This document shows, piece after piece, positions 39,367 through 49,107 of a stretch of DNA of 64,000 bases. Below the pieces are notes generated by a model, which was not told where the DNA came from, made no database searches, and saw only the letters and a list, made by a program, of their open reading frames with translations. The position numbers were made by a program, and so were the translations under genes. This stretch comes from Salinicola peritrichatus (lineage in GTDB: Bacteria; Pseudomonadota; Gammaproteobacteria; Pseudomonadales; Halomonadaceae). Positions within the stretch are counted from its first letter, which is position 1. Each line of letters starts with the position of its first letter. The stretch is from positions 273,133 through 337,132 of the forward strand of contig NZ_PZJU01000008.1 of the NCBI RefSeq assembly GCF_003206715.1, written 5' to 3'.

Positions 39367-41802
39367 ATGCTGAACCTCGCCGAATACCGTCCGCATCCGG
39401 ATCGCTTGGCCGACTGGCTGCCCTGGGTAGGCCTGGTCGCGCCGGGCGTGGTGCTCAACAAGGACGGCTCCTTCCAGCGCAGCGTGCGCTTTCGGGGCCC
39501 CGACCTGGACAGCGCGACCCGCGGCGAACTGGTCGCCACGACCGCCCGGCTCAACAACGCGTTGCGTCGCTTCGGCTCGGGCTGGGCGCTGTTCGTCGAG
39601 GCCGAGCGCCGGTCGACCTCCGATTATCCGAGGTCGACCTTTCCGGAGCCACTATCGTGGCTGGTCGACGAGGAACGTCGGGCAGCGTTCGAGGACGCCG
39701 GCAGCCACTTCGAGAGCATCTATCACCTGACCCTGGTGTATTTGCCGTCCGAGGAATCGCGGGCGCGGGCAGGGCGGCTGCTCTACGAAAACGCGCCCGC
39801 CGGCGCCGTCGACTGGCGCGAACGGCTCAATGCTTTCATAGCGGAGACCGATCGGGTGTTCGATTTGCTCGACGGCGTGATGCCGGAGCTCGCCTGGCTC
39901 GATGACGCCGAGACGTTGAGCTATCTGCACGGCACCATCTCGACGCGACGTTATCGCATCGTGGTACCGGAAGTGCCGTGCTATCTGGATGCCTTACTGG
40001 CCGATACGCCGCTGGTCGGTGGTCTGGCGCCGGTGCTCGGCGATCGGCATCTGCGGGTGGTGACGGTCCGCGGTTTTCCGACGACGACTTGGCCGGGGAT
40101 TCTCGATGACCTCAACCGACTGGGCTTCGCCTATCGCTGGTCCACGCGCTTTTTGTGCATGGACAAGGCGGAGGCCGAGCGGGCGCTGGGACGGCTGCGC
40201 CGGCAGTGGTTCGCCAAGCGCAAGAACATCGTGGCGCTGCTGCGTGAGACGATCTTCCAGCAGGAAGCGCCGCTACTTGATACCGACGCCGGCAACAAGG
40301 CGGCCGACGCCGACGCGGCGATGCAGGAACTGGGCAGCGACCACGTAGCCTATGGTTACGTGACGGCCACGGTGACCGTCCTGGACGCGGACGCCACGGT
40401 GGCCGACGAGAAGCAGCGACTGGTCGAGCGGGCCATCCAGGGCCGTGGGTTCGTGACCATGCCCGAGCGACTCAATGCCGTGGAGGCGTGGCTGTCCTCG
40501 ATCCCCGGCAACGCCTACGCCAACGTCCGCCAGCCCATCGTCTCGACGCTGAACCTCGCCCACCTGATGCCGGTGTCGGCGGTGTGGGCCGGGCAGGAGA
40601 GGAACGCGCATCTCGACGGGCCGCCCCTGATGGTGACCCGTACCGATGGCGCCACGCCGTTCCGGCTGGTGACGCACATCGGCGATGTCGGCCACACCCT
40701 GGTGGTGGGCCCGACCGGCATGGGCAAGTCGGTGTTGCTGGCCACGTTGGCCATGCAGTTTCGTCGCTACCCGGGTTCGCGCCTCTTCGCCTTCGACATG
40801 GGGCGTTCGATGCGCGCCACCATCCTGGGGCTCGGCGGCGAGCACTATGACCTGGGCGCCGACGAGACGATCGCGTTTCAGCCGTTGGCGCACATCGACC
40901 GTGAGCGCTATCGCACCTGGGCGAGCGAATGGGTCGAAGGGCGGCTAGCGCAGGAAGGCGTTGCCGTCGGGCCGGACGAGAAGGCGGCGATCTGGTCGGC
41001 GCTGGGCAGTCTGGCCGGTGCGCCGGTGGAGCAGCGCACCCTGACCGGGTTGTCGGTGCTGCTGCAGTCCAATGCCCTGCGCCAGGCGCTCGCACCCTAT
41101 GTGTTGGGTGGCGCGCATGGCGCGTTGCTGGATGCCGATCACGACCGGCTGGGTACGGCCGATGTGCAGGGCTTCGAGATGGAAGCCCTGATGGCCAGTC
41201 GGGCCGCCACGATGGCGGTGCTGCACTACCTGTTCGCCCGCTTCGAGGAACGCTTCGATGGTTCGCCGACGCTGCTGATCCTCGACGAGTCCTGGCTGTT
41301 CCTGGACGACCCAGTGTTCGCCGCGCGCATCCGTCAGTGGCTCAAGACGCTGCGCAAGAAGAACGTCAGCGTGATCTTCGCGACCCAGTCGCTGGCCGAT
41401 GTGAAGGACTCGAGCATCGCGCCGGCGATCGTCGAGAGCTGCGCCAGCCGCATCTTCCTGCCCAATCCGCAGGCGACCGAACCGCAGATCCGCACGATTT
41501 ACGAGGGTTTCGGGCTGAATGCCCGGCAGATCGAGATCGTCGCCACCGCCGAGCCCAAGCGCGACTACTACTACCAGTCGCGGCTCGGGAACCGGCTGTT
41601 CGATCTGGACCTGGGACCGGTGACGCTGGCCTTTGCCGGCGCGTCCTCGCCGCAGGATCAGCGCGACATTGATCAGGTGCTGGCAGAGGTCGGTACTTCG
41701 GACTTTGCCGGTGCGTGGCTACAGCGGCGCGGTCTCGACTGGGCGAGCGAACTGCTGGCTTCGGCCGATGCCGGGCAGGTCCCGCAGGAGGCCGTGTCAT
41801 GA
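39367..41802 (+). CDS. trbE: Conjugation ATPase TrbE (VirB4)
   Basis: 811-residue VirB4-family ATPase, the largest energy subunit of the mating channel. N-terminal CagE/TrbE/VirB domain, then Walker A LVVGPTGMGKSVLLATL and Walker B TLLILDESWLFLDDP. The start MLNLAEYRPHPDRLADWLPW matches TrbE N-termini; the open frame upstream overlaps trbD and is not used. The stop overlaps trbJ by ATGA. Confidence 0.96.
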   Translation: MLNLAEYRPHPDRLADWLPWVGLVAPGVVLNKDGSFQRSVRFRGPDLDSATRGELVATTARLNNALRRFGSGWALFVEAERRSTSDYPRSTFPEPLSWLVDEERRAAFEDAGSHFESIYHLTLVYLPSEESRARAGRLLYENAPAGAVDWRERLNAFIAETDRVFDLLDGVMPELAWLDDAETLSYLHGTISTRRYRIVVPEVPCYLDALLADTPLVGGLAPVLGDRHLRVVTVRGFPTTTWPGILDDLNRLGFAYRWSTRFLCMDKAEAERALGRLRRQWFAKRKNIVALLRETIFQQEAPLLDTDAGNKAADADAAMQELGSDHVAYGYVTATVTVLDADATVADEKQRLVERAIQGRGFVTMPERLNAVEAWLSSIPGNAYANVRQPIVSTLNLAHLMPVSAVWAGQERNAHLDGPPLMVTRTDGATPFRLVTHIGDVGHTLVVGPTGMGKSVLLATLAMQFRRYPGSRLFAFDMGRSMRATILGLGGEHYDLGADETIAFQPLAHIDRERYRTWASEWVEGRLAQEGVAVGPDEKAAIWSALGSLAGAPVEQRTLTGLSVLLQSNALRQALAPYVLGGAHGALLDADHDRLGTADVQGFEMEALMASRAATMAVLHYLFARFEERFDGSPTLLILDESWLFLDDPVFAARIRQWLKTLRKKNVSVIFATQSLADVKDSSIAPAIVESCASRIFLPNPQATEPQIRTIYEGFGLNARQIEIVATAEPKRDYYYQSRLGNRLFDLDLGPVTLAFAGASSPQDQRDIDQVLAEVGTSDFAGAWLQRRGLDWASELLASADAGQVPQEAVS

Positions 41803-42539
41803 GTTTCCGGCTGTCGTCCATCGCGCTGGTTACCGTTCTGGCCGTCGGGCTGTTCGTCAGCCCGAGCGCCTGGGCCATCTTTCCGGTTTTCGACGCCTCC
41901 AACTTCGTGCAGAACACGCTGACGGCGGCGCGCGCCCTGCAACAGATCGACAACCAGATCACTCAGCTACAGAACCAGGCGCAGATGCTGATCAACCAGT
42001 CGCGCAATCTGGCGCGCCTGCCATCTAATGTCGTCGACCAGTTGCGCGCCAACCTGGCGACCACCGTCCAGTTGATCAGCCAGGCCCAGGGTCTGGCCTA
42101 CAGCGTCCAGCGCATGGACAGCGAGTTCGCGCGGCTGTATCCGGACCGGTACGCCGCGACGGTCAGCGGTGACCAGATGGCCGAGGACGCGCGGCAGCGC
42201 TGGCAGAACACGCTCGATGGCCTGCACACCGCGATGCAGGTCCAGGCCCAGGTCTCGCAGAACCTCACCAGTGACGAAGGCGTGCTGACCGATCTGGTGG
42301 GAAAGAGTCAGTCCGCGACCGGGGCGCTGCAGGCCATGCAGGCCACCAATCAACTGCTCGCCCTACGGGCCAAGCAGGCGATCCAGGCGCAGCAGTTGCA
42401 GTTGACCCAAGGACGGGCCGTCTCGCTAGAACTGGCCCGGCAAGCTGCGGCGGCCGAGCGCGGTCGCACGATCACGCAGCGTTTCATGGGCAGCGGTACG
42501 CCGTACACGCCGCAGACCGTCGACTTCTACGGGCAGTGA
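41799..42539 (+). CDS. trbJ: TrbJ (VirB5-like) protein
   Basis: 246-residue periplasmic/minor-pilus protein with Sec signal FRLSSIALVTVLAVGLFVSPSAWA. Long glutamine-rich amphipathic helices follow (LQQIDNQITQLQNQAQMLINQSRNLARL and later LRAKQAIQAQQLQL), the TrbJ pattern. The C-terminus is FMGSGTPYTPQTVDFYGQ. Coupled to trbE by ATGA. Confidence 0.94.
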   Translation: MSFRLSSIALVTVLAVGLFVSPSAWAIFPVFDASNFVQNTLTAARALQQIDNQITQLQNQAQMLINQSRNLARLPSNVVDQLRANLATTVQLISQAQGLAYSVQRMDSEFARLYPDRYAATVSGDQMAEDARQRWQNTLDGLHTAMQVQAQVSQNLTSDEGVLTDLVGKSQSATGALQAMQATNQLLALRAKQAIQAQQLQLTQGRAVSLELARQAAAAERGRTITQRFMGSGTPYTPQTVDFYGQ

Positions 42540-42550
42540 GGGAGTCGGTC

Positions 42551-42658
42551 ATGGTGCTCGCCCGTTTCCTTCATATCCGCGCGTTGGTCATCGCGTTGGC
42601 GACGTGCCTCATGCGGGTTTGTGGCATGGCCGGCCTGGCGAGCGGAGGCCGGCTATGA
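42551..42658 (+). CDS. Tiny trbK-position ORF
   Basis: A 35-codon frame (MVLARFLHIRALVIALATC...ASGGRL) starts 11 bp after trbJ and overlaps trbL by ATGA. It lies exactly where trbK, the entry-exclusion lipoprotein gene, sits in RP4-type trb operons. A hydrophobic stretch ends in a cysteine (ALATC, residue 19), reminiscent of a lipobox, but the mature part is only about 16 residues. It may be a truncated trbK or a leader that couples trbL translation. Confidence 0.4.
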   Translation: MVLARFLHIRALVIALATCLMRVCGMAGLASGGRL

Positions 42659-43890
42659 ACGACGTCTCGGTCATCGACCACTTCCTCGATGTCTTCTCGA
42701 CCTACATCGACTCCGGCTTCGGCCTGCTGCACGGCGAGGTGGCGTTCCTGACCGCCACGCTGGTCGCCATCGACATGACCCTGGCCGGTCTTTACTGGGC
42801 AATGGCCCATGCCACCGGGCAGGGCGAGGACGTGCTGGCCAAGCTGATCCGCAAGGTGCTCTACGTTGGCGCCTTCGCCTACATCCTCAACCACTTCAAC
42901 TGGCTGGCCGGGATCGTGTTCCGCTCGTTCGCCGGACTGGGGCTCGAGGCCAGTGGCTCGACGCTGAGCCTGCACACCTTCCTGCAGCCGGGACACTTGG
43001 CCAAGACCGGGATCGATGCGGCCACGCCCCTGTTGCAGCAGATCAACCAGATGTCTGGCTTCCCGGAGGTGTTCTCCAACCTGACGCCAATCGTGGTGCT
43101 GTTCGTGGCCTGGTTGGTGGTCATCGTCAGTTTCTTCGTACTGGCGGTGCAACTATTCATCACCCTGATCGAGTTCAAGCTGACCACGCTGGCGGGCTTC
43201 GTGCTGGTGCCGTTCGCGCTGTGGAACAAGACCAGCTTTCTGGCCGAGAAAGTGCTCGGCAACGTGGTGTCCGCGGGTGTGAAGGTACTGGTGCTGGCGG
43301 TGATCGTCGGTATCGGCACCGGTCTGTTCGGGCAGTTCCAGACCACCCCGGCCGAGCCGTCCCTCAACCATGCCCTGGTGGTGATGCTGGCCTCGCTCGC
43401 ATTGCTGGCTCTGGGTATCTTCGGACCGGGCATCGCCACCGGGTTGGTGTCCGGTGCGCCGCAACTCGGAGCCGGGGCCATGGCCGGTGCCACCTTGGGT
43501 GCCGCCGGAACCGCCGTTGCCGTAGGCGCCGCCGCCACCGGTGTCGGTAGTGCCATCGCGGCCGGCGCACGGATGGCGCCGACGGCGATGAGGACCGGTA
43601 TGAGTGGTGTACGGTCGGCCGCCTCCATGGTATCGGGTCGGCGATCTCCGGGACCTACCGTTGGTCCAGGGTCGGCGTCCAACAATGGCAAGCCCGGTGG
43701 CGGACAAGCGGCGGCAGGCCGAGGTAGTGATACCGGCCAACACCACGCCTCATCTCAGCCGGCCTGGGCCAAACGTCTGCATCGTCGCCAGCAGATCACT
43801 CATGCCGCTTCCACGGCCGCACATACCTTGCGTAGCGGCGATGGCGGTAGCGCCGGTTCCGGTCCGAGCCTGCGCGACGAGGAATCCTGA
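42655..43890 (+). CDS. trbL: TrbL (VirB6) polytopic membrane protein
   Basis: 411-residue inner-membrane channel component with about six hydrophobic segments, for example VLYVGAFAYILNHFNWLAGIV, IVVLFVAWLVVIVSFFVLAVQLF and VLVLAVIVGIGTGLFG. A long Gly/Ala/Ser-rich, low-complexity C-terminal tail follows (from about residue 280), as usual for TrbL. The start at 42655 (MNDVSVIDHFLDVF) is well supported and overlaps the tiny upstream ORF. Confidence 0.95.
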   Translation: MNDVSVIDHFLDVFSTYIDSGFGLLHGEVAFLTATLVAIDMTLAGLYWAMAHATGQGEDVLAKLIRKVLYVGAFAYILNHFNWLAGIVFRSFAGLGLEASGSTLSLHTFLQPGHLAKTGIDAATPLLQQINQMSGFPEVFSNLTPIVVLFVAWLVVIVSFFVLAVQLFITLIEFKLTTLAGFVLVPFALWNKTSFLAEKVLGNVVSAGVKVLVLAVIVGIGTGLFGQFQTTPAEPSLNHALVVMLASLALLALGIFGPGIATGLVSGAPQLGAGAMAGATLGAAGTAVAVGAAATGVGSAIAAGARMAPTAMRTGMSGVRSAASMVSGRRSPGPTVGPGSASNNGKPGGGQAAAGRGSDTGQHHASSQPAWAKRLHRRQQITHAASTAAHTLRSGDGGSAGSGPSLRDEES

Positions 43891-43902
43891 GGAGGAAAGG
43901 TC

Positions 43903-44607
43903 ATGCGATTTCGACGCGCCCGTGTGCGCTACGCCGATACCCCGCAGCCGGCCACGCCGTACCAGGCGGCCGCACAGGTCTGGGACGAGCGCATCGGCTC
44001 GGCCCGGGTGCAGGCCCGGAACTGGCGGCTGATGGCCTTCGGCTGCCTGGCGCTGGCCGTCGTGATGGCCGGTGGACTGGTCTGGCGTTCGATGCAATCC
44101 ACGGTCACCCCCTACGTGGTGGAAGTGGACAAGCTGGGGCAGGTCCGCGCCGTCGGCAAGGCGGTCACACCCTACCGGCCCACCGATGCCGAGATCGCCT
44201 ATTACCTCGGGCGCTTCATCAGCCAAGTGCGCTCGCTGTCCATCGATCCGGTGGTGGTCCGCCAGAACTGGCTGACGGCCTACCACTACACCACCGATCA
44301 GGGCGCGGCGGTACTCAATGCCTATGCCCGACATCATGATCCGTTCGCCCAGGTCGGCAAGGCCTCGGTGACGGTCCAGGTCACCAGCATCGTTCGCGCC
44401 AGTCCGTCCTCGTTCGACGTGCGCTGGGTCGAGCACCACTTCGCCCATGGCGCGGCCACCGGTACGCAGCGGTGGACGGCGGTGGTGTCGATCGTGCTGC
44501 AGCCACCGCATACCGAGCGGCGGCTGCGTGAGAACCCGCTCGGGATCTACGTCAACGGCCTGTCCTGGAGCCGGGATCTCGATGTGTCCAAGGGAGCCAA
44601 ACCATGA
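43903..44607 (+). CDS. trbF: TrbF (VirB8) protein
   Basis: 234-residue bitopic inner-membrane assembly factor. A cytoplasmic N-terminus (about 40 residues) precedes one transmembrane helix (LMAFGCLALAVVMAGGLVW). The periplasmic VirB8/NTF2-like domain includes VEVDKLGQVRAVGKAV and NPLGIYVNGLSWSRDL. AGGAGGAAAGG lies just before the ATG. It overlaps trbG by ATGA. Confidence 0.95.
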   Translation: MRFRRARVRYADTPQPATPYQAAAQVWDERIGSARVQARNWRLMAFGCLALAVVMAGGLVWRSMQSTVTPYVVEVDKLGQVRAVGKAVTPYRPTDAEIAYYLGRFISQVRSLSIDPVVVRQNWLTAYHYTTDQGAAVLNAYARHHDPFAQVGKASVTVQVTSIVRASPSSFDVRWVEHHFAHGAATGTQRWTAVVSIVLQPPHTERRLRENPLGIYVNGLSWSRDLDVSKGAKP

Positions 44608-45599
44608 ATCGTCTTCTGCGTCGTTCTCTCGGTATCTGGATAAGCGTTGCCCTTACCGGCTGCGCCACGACGGGCAAGACGCCGCCGGCGATTTCGCTCG
44701 ATACACCGATCAAGGCCACGCCGCTGCCTGCGCCGCCGAAGCCGATCAAGGTCGTGCAGATGCCAAAAGTGTTGCCGATGCCTGGGCAGTTGAAACCCTT
44801 GCCCAAGGTGCTGTTGTCCAGGCCTCCTTCCGTGAAGGATATAAAGGCCGAGGTGGCGAAGGCCAACCGGCAGGCGAGAGTGCCGCCGTCTCGCGAGGGC
44901 TATATCAACGCCATCCAGGTCTGGCCGTTCAGCGACGGCGCGCTGTATCAGGTCTATACCACGCCGGGCCGGGTCACCGTCATTTCGCTGCAGCCCGGCG
45001 AGACGCTGGTCAAGGTCGCCGCCGGTGATACCGCACGATGGATCGTGGGCAACACCTCCAGTGGCAGCGGGGCGGACAAGCGCGTCGAGGTCATGGTCAA
45101 GCCCGTGCGTTCCGGGCTCAGCAACAACCTGGTCATCACCACCGATCGTCGTACCTATCTGCTGGAACTGACCTCGACCCCAAAAACTTGGATGGCGTCG
45201 GTGTCCTGGAGTTATCCCAAAGACCAGTTGTTCGCGCTGCAACATCAGGCGCAGGCGGCGCGGGCGACTGCGCCGGTGGCGACCGGGTTGTCGCTGACGG
45301 ACCTGCATTTCCGCTATGCGATCCGTGGTGATCATCCGCCATGGCGGCCGCTGCGCGCCTTCGACGACGGCAAGAAGGTCTATATCCAGTTCCCGGCGGG
45401 CATCGCCCAGGGGAATCTGCCGCCGCTGTTCGTCATTGGTCCCAAGGGTGACGGTCAGCTGGTGAATTACCGCTTCCATGCGCCCTACGACATCGTGGAC
45501 CGGCTGTTCGGCGCCGCGGAGTTGCGGCTGGGTGGGGCCAAAGGGCAGGTGGTGCGCATCGAGCGCACGGACAGCGCGGCGAAGAGGCCCGGATCATGA
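44604..45599 (+). CDS. trbG: TrbG (VirB9/CagX) protein
   Basis: 331-residue outer-membrane-complex component. The N-terminus is a lipoprotein signal with lipobox LTGC (Cys20), followed by a proline-rich linker. The VirB9 domain follows: YINAIQVWPFSDGALYQVYTTPGRVTVISLQPGE and the C-terminal DDGKKVYIQFPAG...LPPLFVIG. Here the lipid anchor may replace the role of a VirB7. ATGA-coupled to trbI. Confidence 0.95.
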   Translation: MNRLLRRSLGIWISVALTGCATTGKTPPAISLDTPIKATPLPAPPKPIKVVQMPKVLPMPGQLKPLPKVLLSRPPSVKDIKAEVAKANRQARVPPSREGYINAIQVWPFSDGALYQVYTTPGRVTVISLQPGETLVKVAAGDTARWIVGNTSSGSGADKRVEVMVKPVRSGLSNNLVITTDRRTYLLELTSTPKTWMASVSWSYPKDQLFALQHQAQAARATAPVATGLSLTDLHFRYAIRGDHPPWRPLRAFDDGKKVYIQFPAGIAQGNLPPLFVIGPKGDGQLVNYRFHAPYDIVDRLFGAAELRLGGAKGQVVRIERTDSAAKRPGS

Positions 45600-46879
45600 G
45601 CCACGACACCACACCCGGGTCGCCGGCCCCGGAGCCGGCCCCCAAAGTCGCGCCGGAGCGGGTGGCGCTGCGCGCCAAGCCGCAACCGGTCACGCGCCTC
45701 AACCGGCGGACCCTGATGATCCTGGCCGGCGGTCTAGCCGTGGCCGTTGTCGGTGCGACGATGTGGTCGCTGCGAACGCCTTCCGATTTCAAGGCGGGGA
45801 AGGGCAAGGAGCTCTATCACGTCGATCATGTGCACACGACCGAGGGCCTCGACCAGCTGCCCGCGTCCTATGCGGACTTGCACCCCGAATCGTCCAAGCC
45901 GGTGCCCAAGCTCGGTCCGCCGCTGCCTGGCGATCTGGGACCGGCGATCGTCAAATCGAAGCCGCCGGTGGTGGCGCGATACGCGGCGAGTGGCGGGGTA
46001 GGGCCGGATAATGGACGCACACCGGCCGAGACCGCGGCCTCTTCGCCGTTGTTCTTTCGCTCCAGCAGTCAGAACAGCGTGGAGGACACATCAGCGACGC
46101 CTCCTGTCCCAGCGACTCCCACGATGCCCGCTGGCTACAACCCACTGGCGGCAGGCACAGCGGCGGCAACGCCCAAACTGACCGATCCGACGGTAGTACA
46201 AAACCAGCAAGCCCAGAAAGCGGCGTTCCAGAAAGGCGGATCGGCACAAACCCGTAATTCCGGCACGCTGCAACCGCCGGTTTCGCCGTACGAGGTGATG
46301 GCCGGAACCGTGATCTCCGCAGCCCTGGTCACCGGCATCAAATCCGACCTGCCGGGCGATGTGATCGCCACGATCACCGAGCCGGTCTACGACACGGCCA
46401 CCGGCAAGTACCTGCTGATCCCGCAAGGCTCGCGCATCCTTGGCAAGTACAACAGCCAGGTCAGCTACGGGCAGAGCCGGGTGCAGGTCGTCTGGAACCG
46501 CATCATCCTGCCGGATACCTCCTCGTTGACGCTCGACAATCTGGCCGGTACCGACCCGGCTGGCTACGCGGGCCTCGAGGATGGTATCGATTGGCACTGG
46601 AAGCGCCTGGTCGCCGGTGCGGCGATGACCACGCTGCTGGGCGTGGGTGCCGAATTGGCCGCCCCGGAAAACCGGGACGGCAACCACGTCATCATCGCCG
46701 GGCGCGACAGCCTGCAGGACAGTGTGAATCAGGCCGGGCAGGAGATGACCCGGCGAAATCTCAACATCCAGCCCACGCTGACCGAGCGCCCGGGCCTGCC
46801 GGTACGCATCATCGTCGACCGGGACCTGGTGCTGCGCCCCTATCAGCCGCTGTTCGTCAACGGAGGAAGCCCACCATGA
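45596..46879 (+). CDS. trbI: TrbI (VirB10) protein
   Basis: 427-residue VirB10-type protein spanning both membranes. A cytoplasmic N-terminus precedes a transmembrane helix (LMILAGGLAVAVVGATMWSL) and a Pro/Ala/Thr-rich periplasmic linker. The C-terminal TrbI domain includes VMAGTVISAALVTGIKSDLPG, IPQGSRILGKYNSQVSYGQ and VQVVWNRIILPD. It transmits ATP-driven changes to the outer-membrane pore. ATGA-coupled to the DUF2274 gene. Confidence 0.96.
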   Translation: MSHDTTPGSPAPEPAPKVAPERVALRAKPQPVTRLNRRTLMILAGGLAVAVVGATMWSLRTPSDFKAGKGKELYHVDHVHTTEGLDQLPASYADLHPESSKPVPKLGPPLPGDLGPAIVKSKPPVVARYAASGGVGPDNGRTPAETAASSPLFFRSSSQNSVEDTSATPPVPATPTMPAGYNPLAAGTAAATPKLTDPTVVQNQQAQKAAFQKGGSAQTRNSGTLQPPVSPYEVMAGTVISAALVTGIKSDLPGDVIATITEPVYDTATGKYLLIPQGSRILGKYNSQVSYGQSRVQVVWNRIILPDTSSLTLDNLAGTDPAGYAGLEDGIDWHWKRLVAGAAMTTLLGVGAELAAPENRDGNHVIIAGRDSLQDSVNQAGQEMTRRNLNIQPTLTERPGLPVRIIVDRDLVLRPYQPLFVNGGSPP

Positions 46880-47109
46880 CCACCACCCGCAAGCTGCGGC
46901 TGGGGCCGCTGCCCCGAACCGAAACGGTCAAGCTGACCTTCACCTGCCCGGCCAACCTGAAGGCCGACCTTGAGCGCTACGCCGCCCTGCATGCCGAGAC
47001 CTACGGCGAGCCGGTGGATGCGGTGACGCTGATCCCCCACATGCTGGCGGCGTTCATGGCGCGGGATCGGGGTTTCATCCATGGTAGAAAAGATAATCGC
47101 CGAGGATGA
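46876..47109 (+). CDS. DUF2274 protein
   Basis: 77-residue protein of the DUF2274 family (KLRLGPLPRTETVKLTFTCPANLKADLERYAALHAETYGEPVDAVTLIPHMLAAFMARDRGF), with a ribbon-helix-helix-like look. It is the standard last gene of the trb operon in Tn4371-type ICEs and its function is unknown. It overlaps trbI by ATGA. The backbone ends here; defence cargo follows. Confidence 0.9.
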   Translation: MTTTRKLRLGPLPRTETVKLTFTCPANLKADLERYAALHAETYGEPVDAVTLIPHMLAAFMARDRGFIHGRKDNRRG

Positions 47110-47439
47110 ACATTTCCTATGAATACTGGGCTTGACCGGCTACGGTAGACACTTCAGTTTCGTGGTTGGACTTGCGACAACGTCTATGGCTGACAGACTC
47201 TCTAGCATAATTGCCGCCTCGGCTCCAAGCAGCCTTCTACCAACTCAGAGCATTGGCTACCGAAGCTCGCCCGGTCGAACGAGACAAGCGCGCGAGAGCG
47301 CTTGGTGACGGGGGAGCGTCATGGTGATCTGGGAGCGTGAGACGAAGGTTCCGGGCTGCTCGGATCGCTGGTTAAAGAATTTCTTGTAGACGGACAAGAG
47401 GTACTTAAGCGCTTGTTATAGCAGCATTTCTCCTGCTTC
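47110..47439. other. Junction between trb operon and defence cargo
   Basis: About 330 bp with no credible gene on either strand. GC content drops toward its right end, where the controlled promoter region of the methyltransferase locus begins. It is the likely insertion boundary of the defence cargo; I see no insertion sequence or clear direct repeat. Confidence 0.5.
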
Positions 47440-47487
47440 GATACATTGCACACCAATGAGGTGATTTTTGGTGCATTTAGGTGTATC
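47440..47487. promoter_or_regulatory. Imperfect inverted repeat, candidate operator
   Basis: GATACATTGCACACCAA (47440-47456) and TTGGTGCATTTAGGTGTATC (47468-47487) form an interrupted inverted repeat: GATACA/TGTATC outside, TGCAC.CCAA/TTGGTGCA inside. It lies 32 bp upstream of the small ribbon-helix-helix-like gene at 47520. Position and symmetry suggest a binding site for that protein or another repressor of the restriction-modification locus. Confidence 0.45.
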
Positions 47488-47519
47488 TTCTTGATCGGAA
47501 GGGGTTTTTTGAATGGGGC

Positions 47520-47711
47520 ATGATGTTGAAAAAAGCACAGATGCATCGGTTCAGCGTATCGCTTGAGCCGGCAGAATATGCTGAGTTGCGTCGCATCGCG
47601 CAATCAAATCGGCCCCCGCTCTCACTTCAATTTGTCGCTCGCTATGCTTTGCAAAGATTTTTGGACGAGCACAAGGGCAAGCAACTTCAATTGCCACTCA
47701 ACAGAAAATAA
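47520..47711 (+). CDS. Small ribbon-helix-helix-like protein
   Basis: 63-residue protein: [53 protein letters not shown] short strand followed by two helices is the pattern of CopG/Arc-type repressors. The ATG at 47520 (tandem with 47523) is preferred over a GTG 13 codons upstream. It ends 16 bp before the methyltransferase gene and may act as its controller. The family assignment is by pattern only. Confidence 0.65.
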   Translation: MMLKKAQMHRFSVSLEPAEYAELRRIAQSNRPPLSLQFVARYALQRFLDEHKGKQLQLPLNRK

Positions 47712-47727
47712 AGGTCAAAGGGGCGTA

Positions 47728-49092
47728 GTGTTGGGAGGATATCGATTCATTGATTTGTTTGCTGGACTAGGTGGCTTTCATCAGGCACTGAAGGCTCTAG
47801 GTCATGAATGCGTGTTTGCCTGCGAACTCGACGAGGACCTGGCCGATCTCTATGAGAAGAATTTTGGATTGCGTCCGCACGGTGATATCAGGTCGATCGA
47901 CCTATTGTCTGTGCCGGACCATGACATTTTATGCGCCGGTTTTCCTTGCCAGCCTTTCTCTAAAGCGGGCGGGCAACGAGGGTTTGAATGTCCCCAATGG
48001 GGAGATCTTATCGACTATGTAATCCAAATTCTGCGTACGCATAAGCCCCGCTATTTCATCATCGAGAATGTACCCAATCTAGTGCGCCACCGTCAGGGCA
48101 AGACCTGGCGGACAATCAAGCATCGCTTACGGTTGGCAGGCTATAGCGTCAAGGATAAGCTGGTTTCGCCTCATCATTTCGGCATTCCGCAGATTCGAGA
48201 GAGGGCCTTTATTGTCGGTAGGCGCGATGGTCTTGAGGGGCTTGCTTGGCCGGATGAGTTGGATAGCAGCGAGCTTTCCATCCGCTCTATTCTCGACAAG
48301 AATCCAAATGATGCGCGTGTGCTGTCCGAAAGTTTCATCAAGTATCTGGAGGCTTGGCAGAGATTCCTTGACCTGTTTCCAGAGGATGAGCAACTCCCGT
48401 CCTTTCCGATCTGGGCCATGGAGTTCGGCGCAACCTATCCGTATGCCGACCAGTCGCCGTCTGGCGTCGGCCTAAACGCCATCGGCGAGTTCAAAGGTCG
48501 CTTCGGTCAACCCTTGCGCAGCCTATCGAAGCAGGACGTTCTTGCTGCGCTGCCGCCTTACGCGCGGGATCCTGCCAAGAAATTTCCGGGATGGAAGATC
48601 GATTTCATTCGCCAAAATCGCGATTTCTACAAACGACATAAGAAGTGGATCGACGGATGGCTGCCTTCCATCCTCGAGTTTACTCCCAGCTTTCAGAAGT
48701 TGGAGTGGAATTGCAAAGGGGGGGAGCGTGATATCTGGAAATACATCATCCAGTTCCGCGCTTCAGGCATCCGCGTCAAGCGTCCGACTACGGCGCCGTC
48801 GTTGGTGGCAATGACCACGAGCCAGGTTCCTGTCGTGGCGTGGGAACGTCGCTACATGACGGTCCGCGAGGCTAGCCGGCTTCAGAGCATGGGAGACTTG
48901 GAGCATCTTCCGTCGGCACAGACCACAGCGTTCAAGGCTTTGGGCAATGCCGTCAATGTGGATGTCGTGAAGGAGATTGCCCGACATCTTCTCATGCTCG
49001 ACCCGATGCCTTTGCAATCCAAGGCTTCAGCATGCAGTGAGCGACCACGAACTGTTTCGAAGCCATCGCATAAGGTTGTGAAGATCGCGTAG
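47728..49092 (+). CDS. DNA cytosine-C5 methyltransferase
   Basis: 454-residue C5-MTase transferring a methyl group from SAM to cytosine. Motif I is [11 protein letters not shown] (about residues 7-17) and motif IV is [11 protein letters not shown] with catalytic Cys74. Motif VI is IENVPN (about 112-117), motif [16 protein letters not shown], and motif [14 protein letters not shown] near the C-terminus. The region between VIII and IX is long (over 150 residues), so the target-recognition part is enlarged. The start is a GTG (47728). Genes for an ATPase, a Z1 helicase and a nuclease follow closely, suggesting the methylating arm of one restriction-type system. Confidence 0.94.
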   Translation: MLGGYRFIDLFAGLGGFHQALKALGHECVFACELDEDLADLYEKNFGLRPHGDIRSIDLLSVPDHDILCAGFPCQPFSKAGGQRGFECPQWGDLIDYVIQILRTHKPRYFIIENVPNLVRHRQGKTWRTIKHRLRLAGYSVKDKLVSPHHFGIPQIRERAFIVGRRDGLEGLAWPDELDSSELSIRSILDKNPNDARVLSESFIKYLEAWQRFLDLFPEDEQLPSFPIWAMEFGATYPYADQSPSGVGLNAIGEFKGRFGQPLRSLSKQDVLAALPPYARDPAKKFPGWKIDFIRQNRDFYKRHKKWIDGWLPSILEFTPSFQKLEWNCKGGERDIWKYIIQFRASGIRVKRPTTAPSLVAMTTSQVPVVAWERRYMTVREASRLQSMGDLEHLPSAQTTAFKALGNAVNVDVVKEIARHLLMLDPMPLQSKASACSERPRTVSKPSHKVVKIA

Positions 49093-49107
49093 ACAAAGGG
49101 ACGGGGG

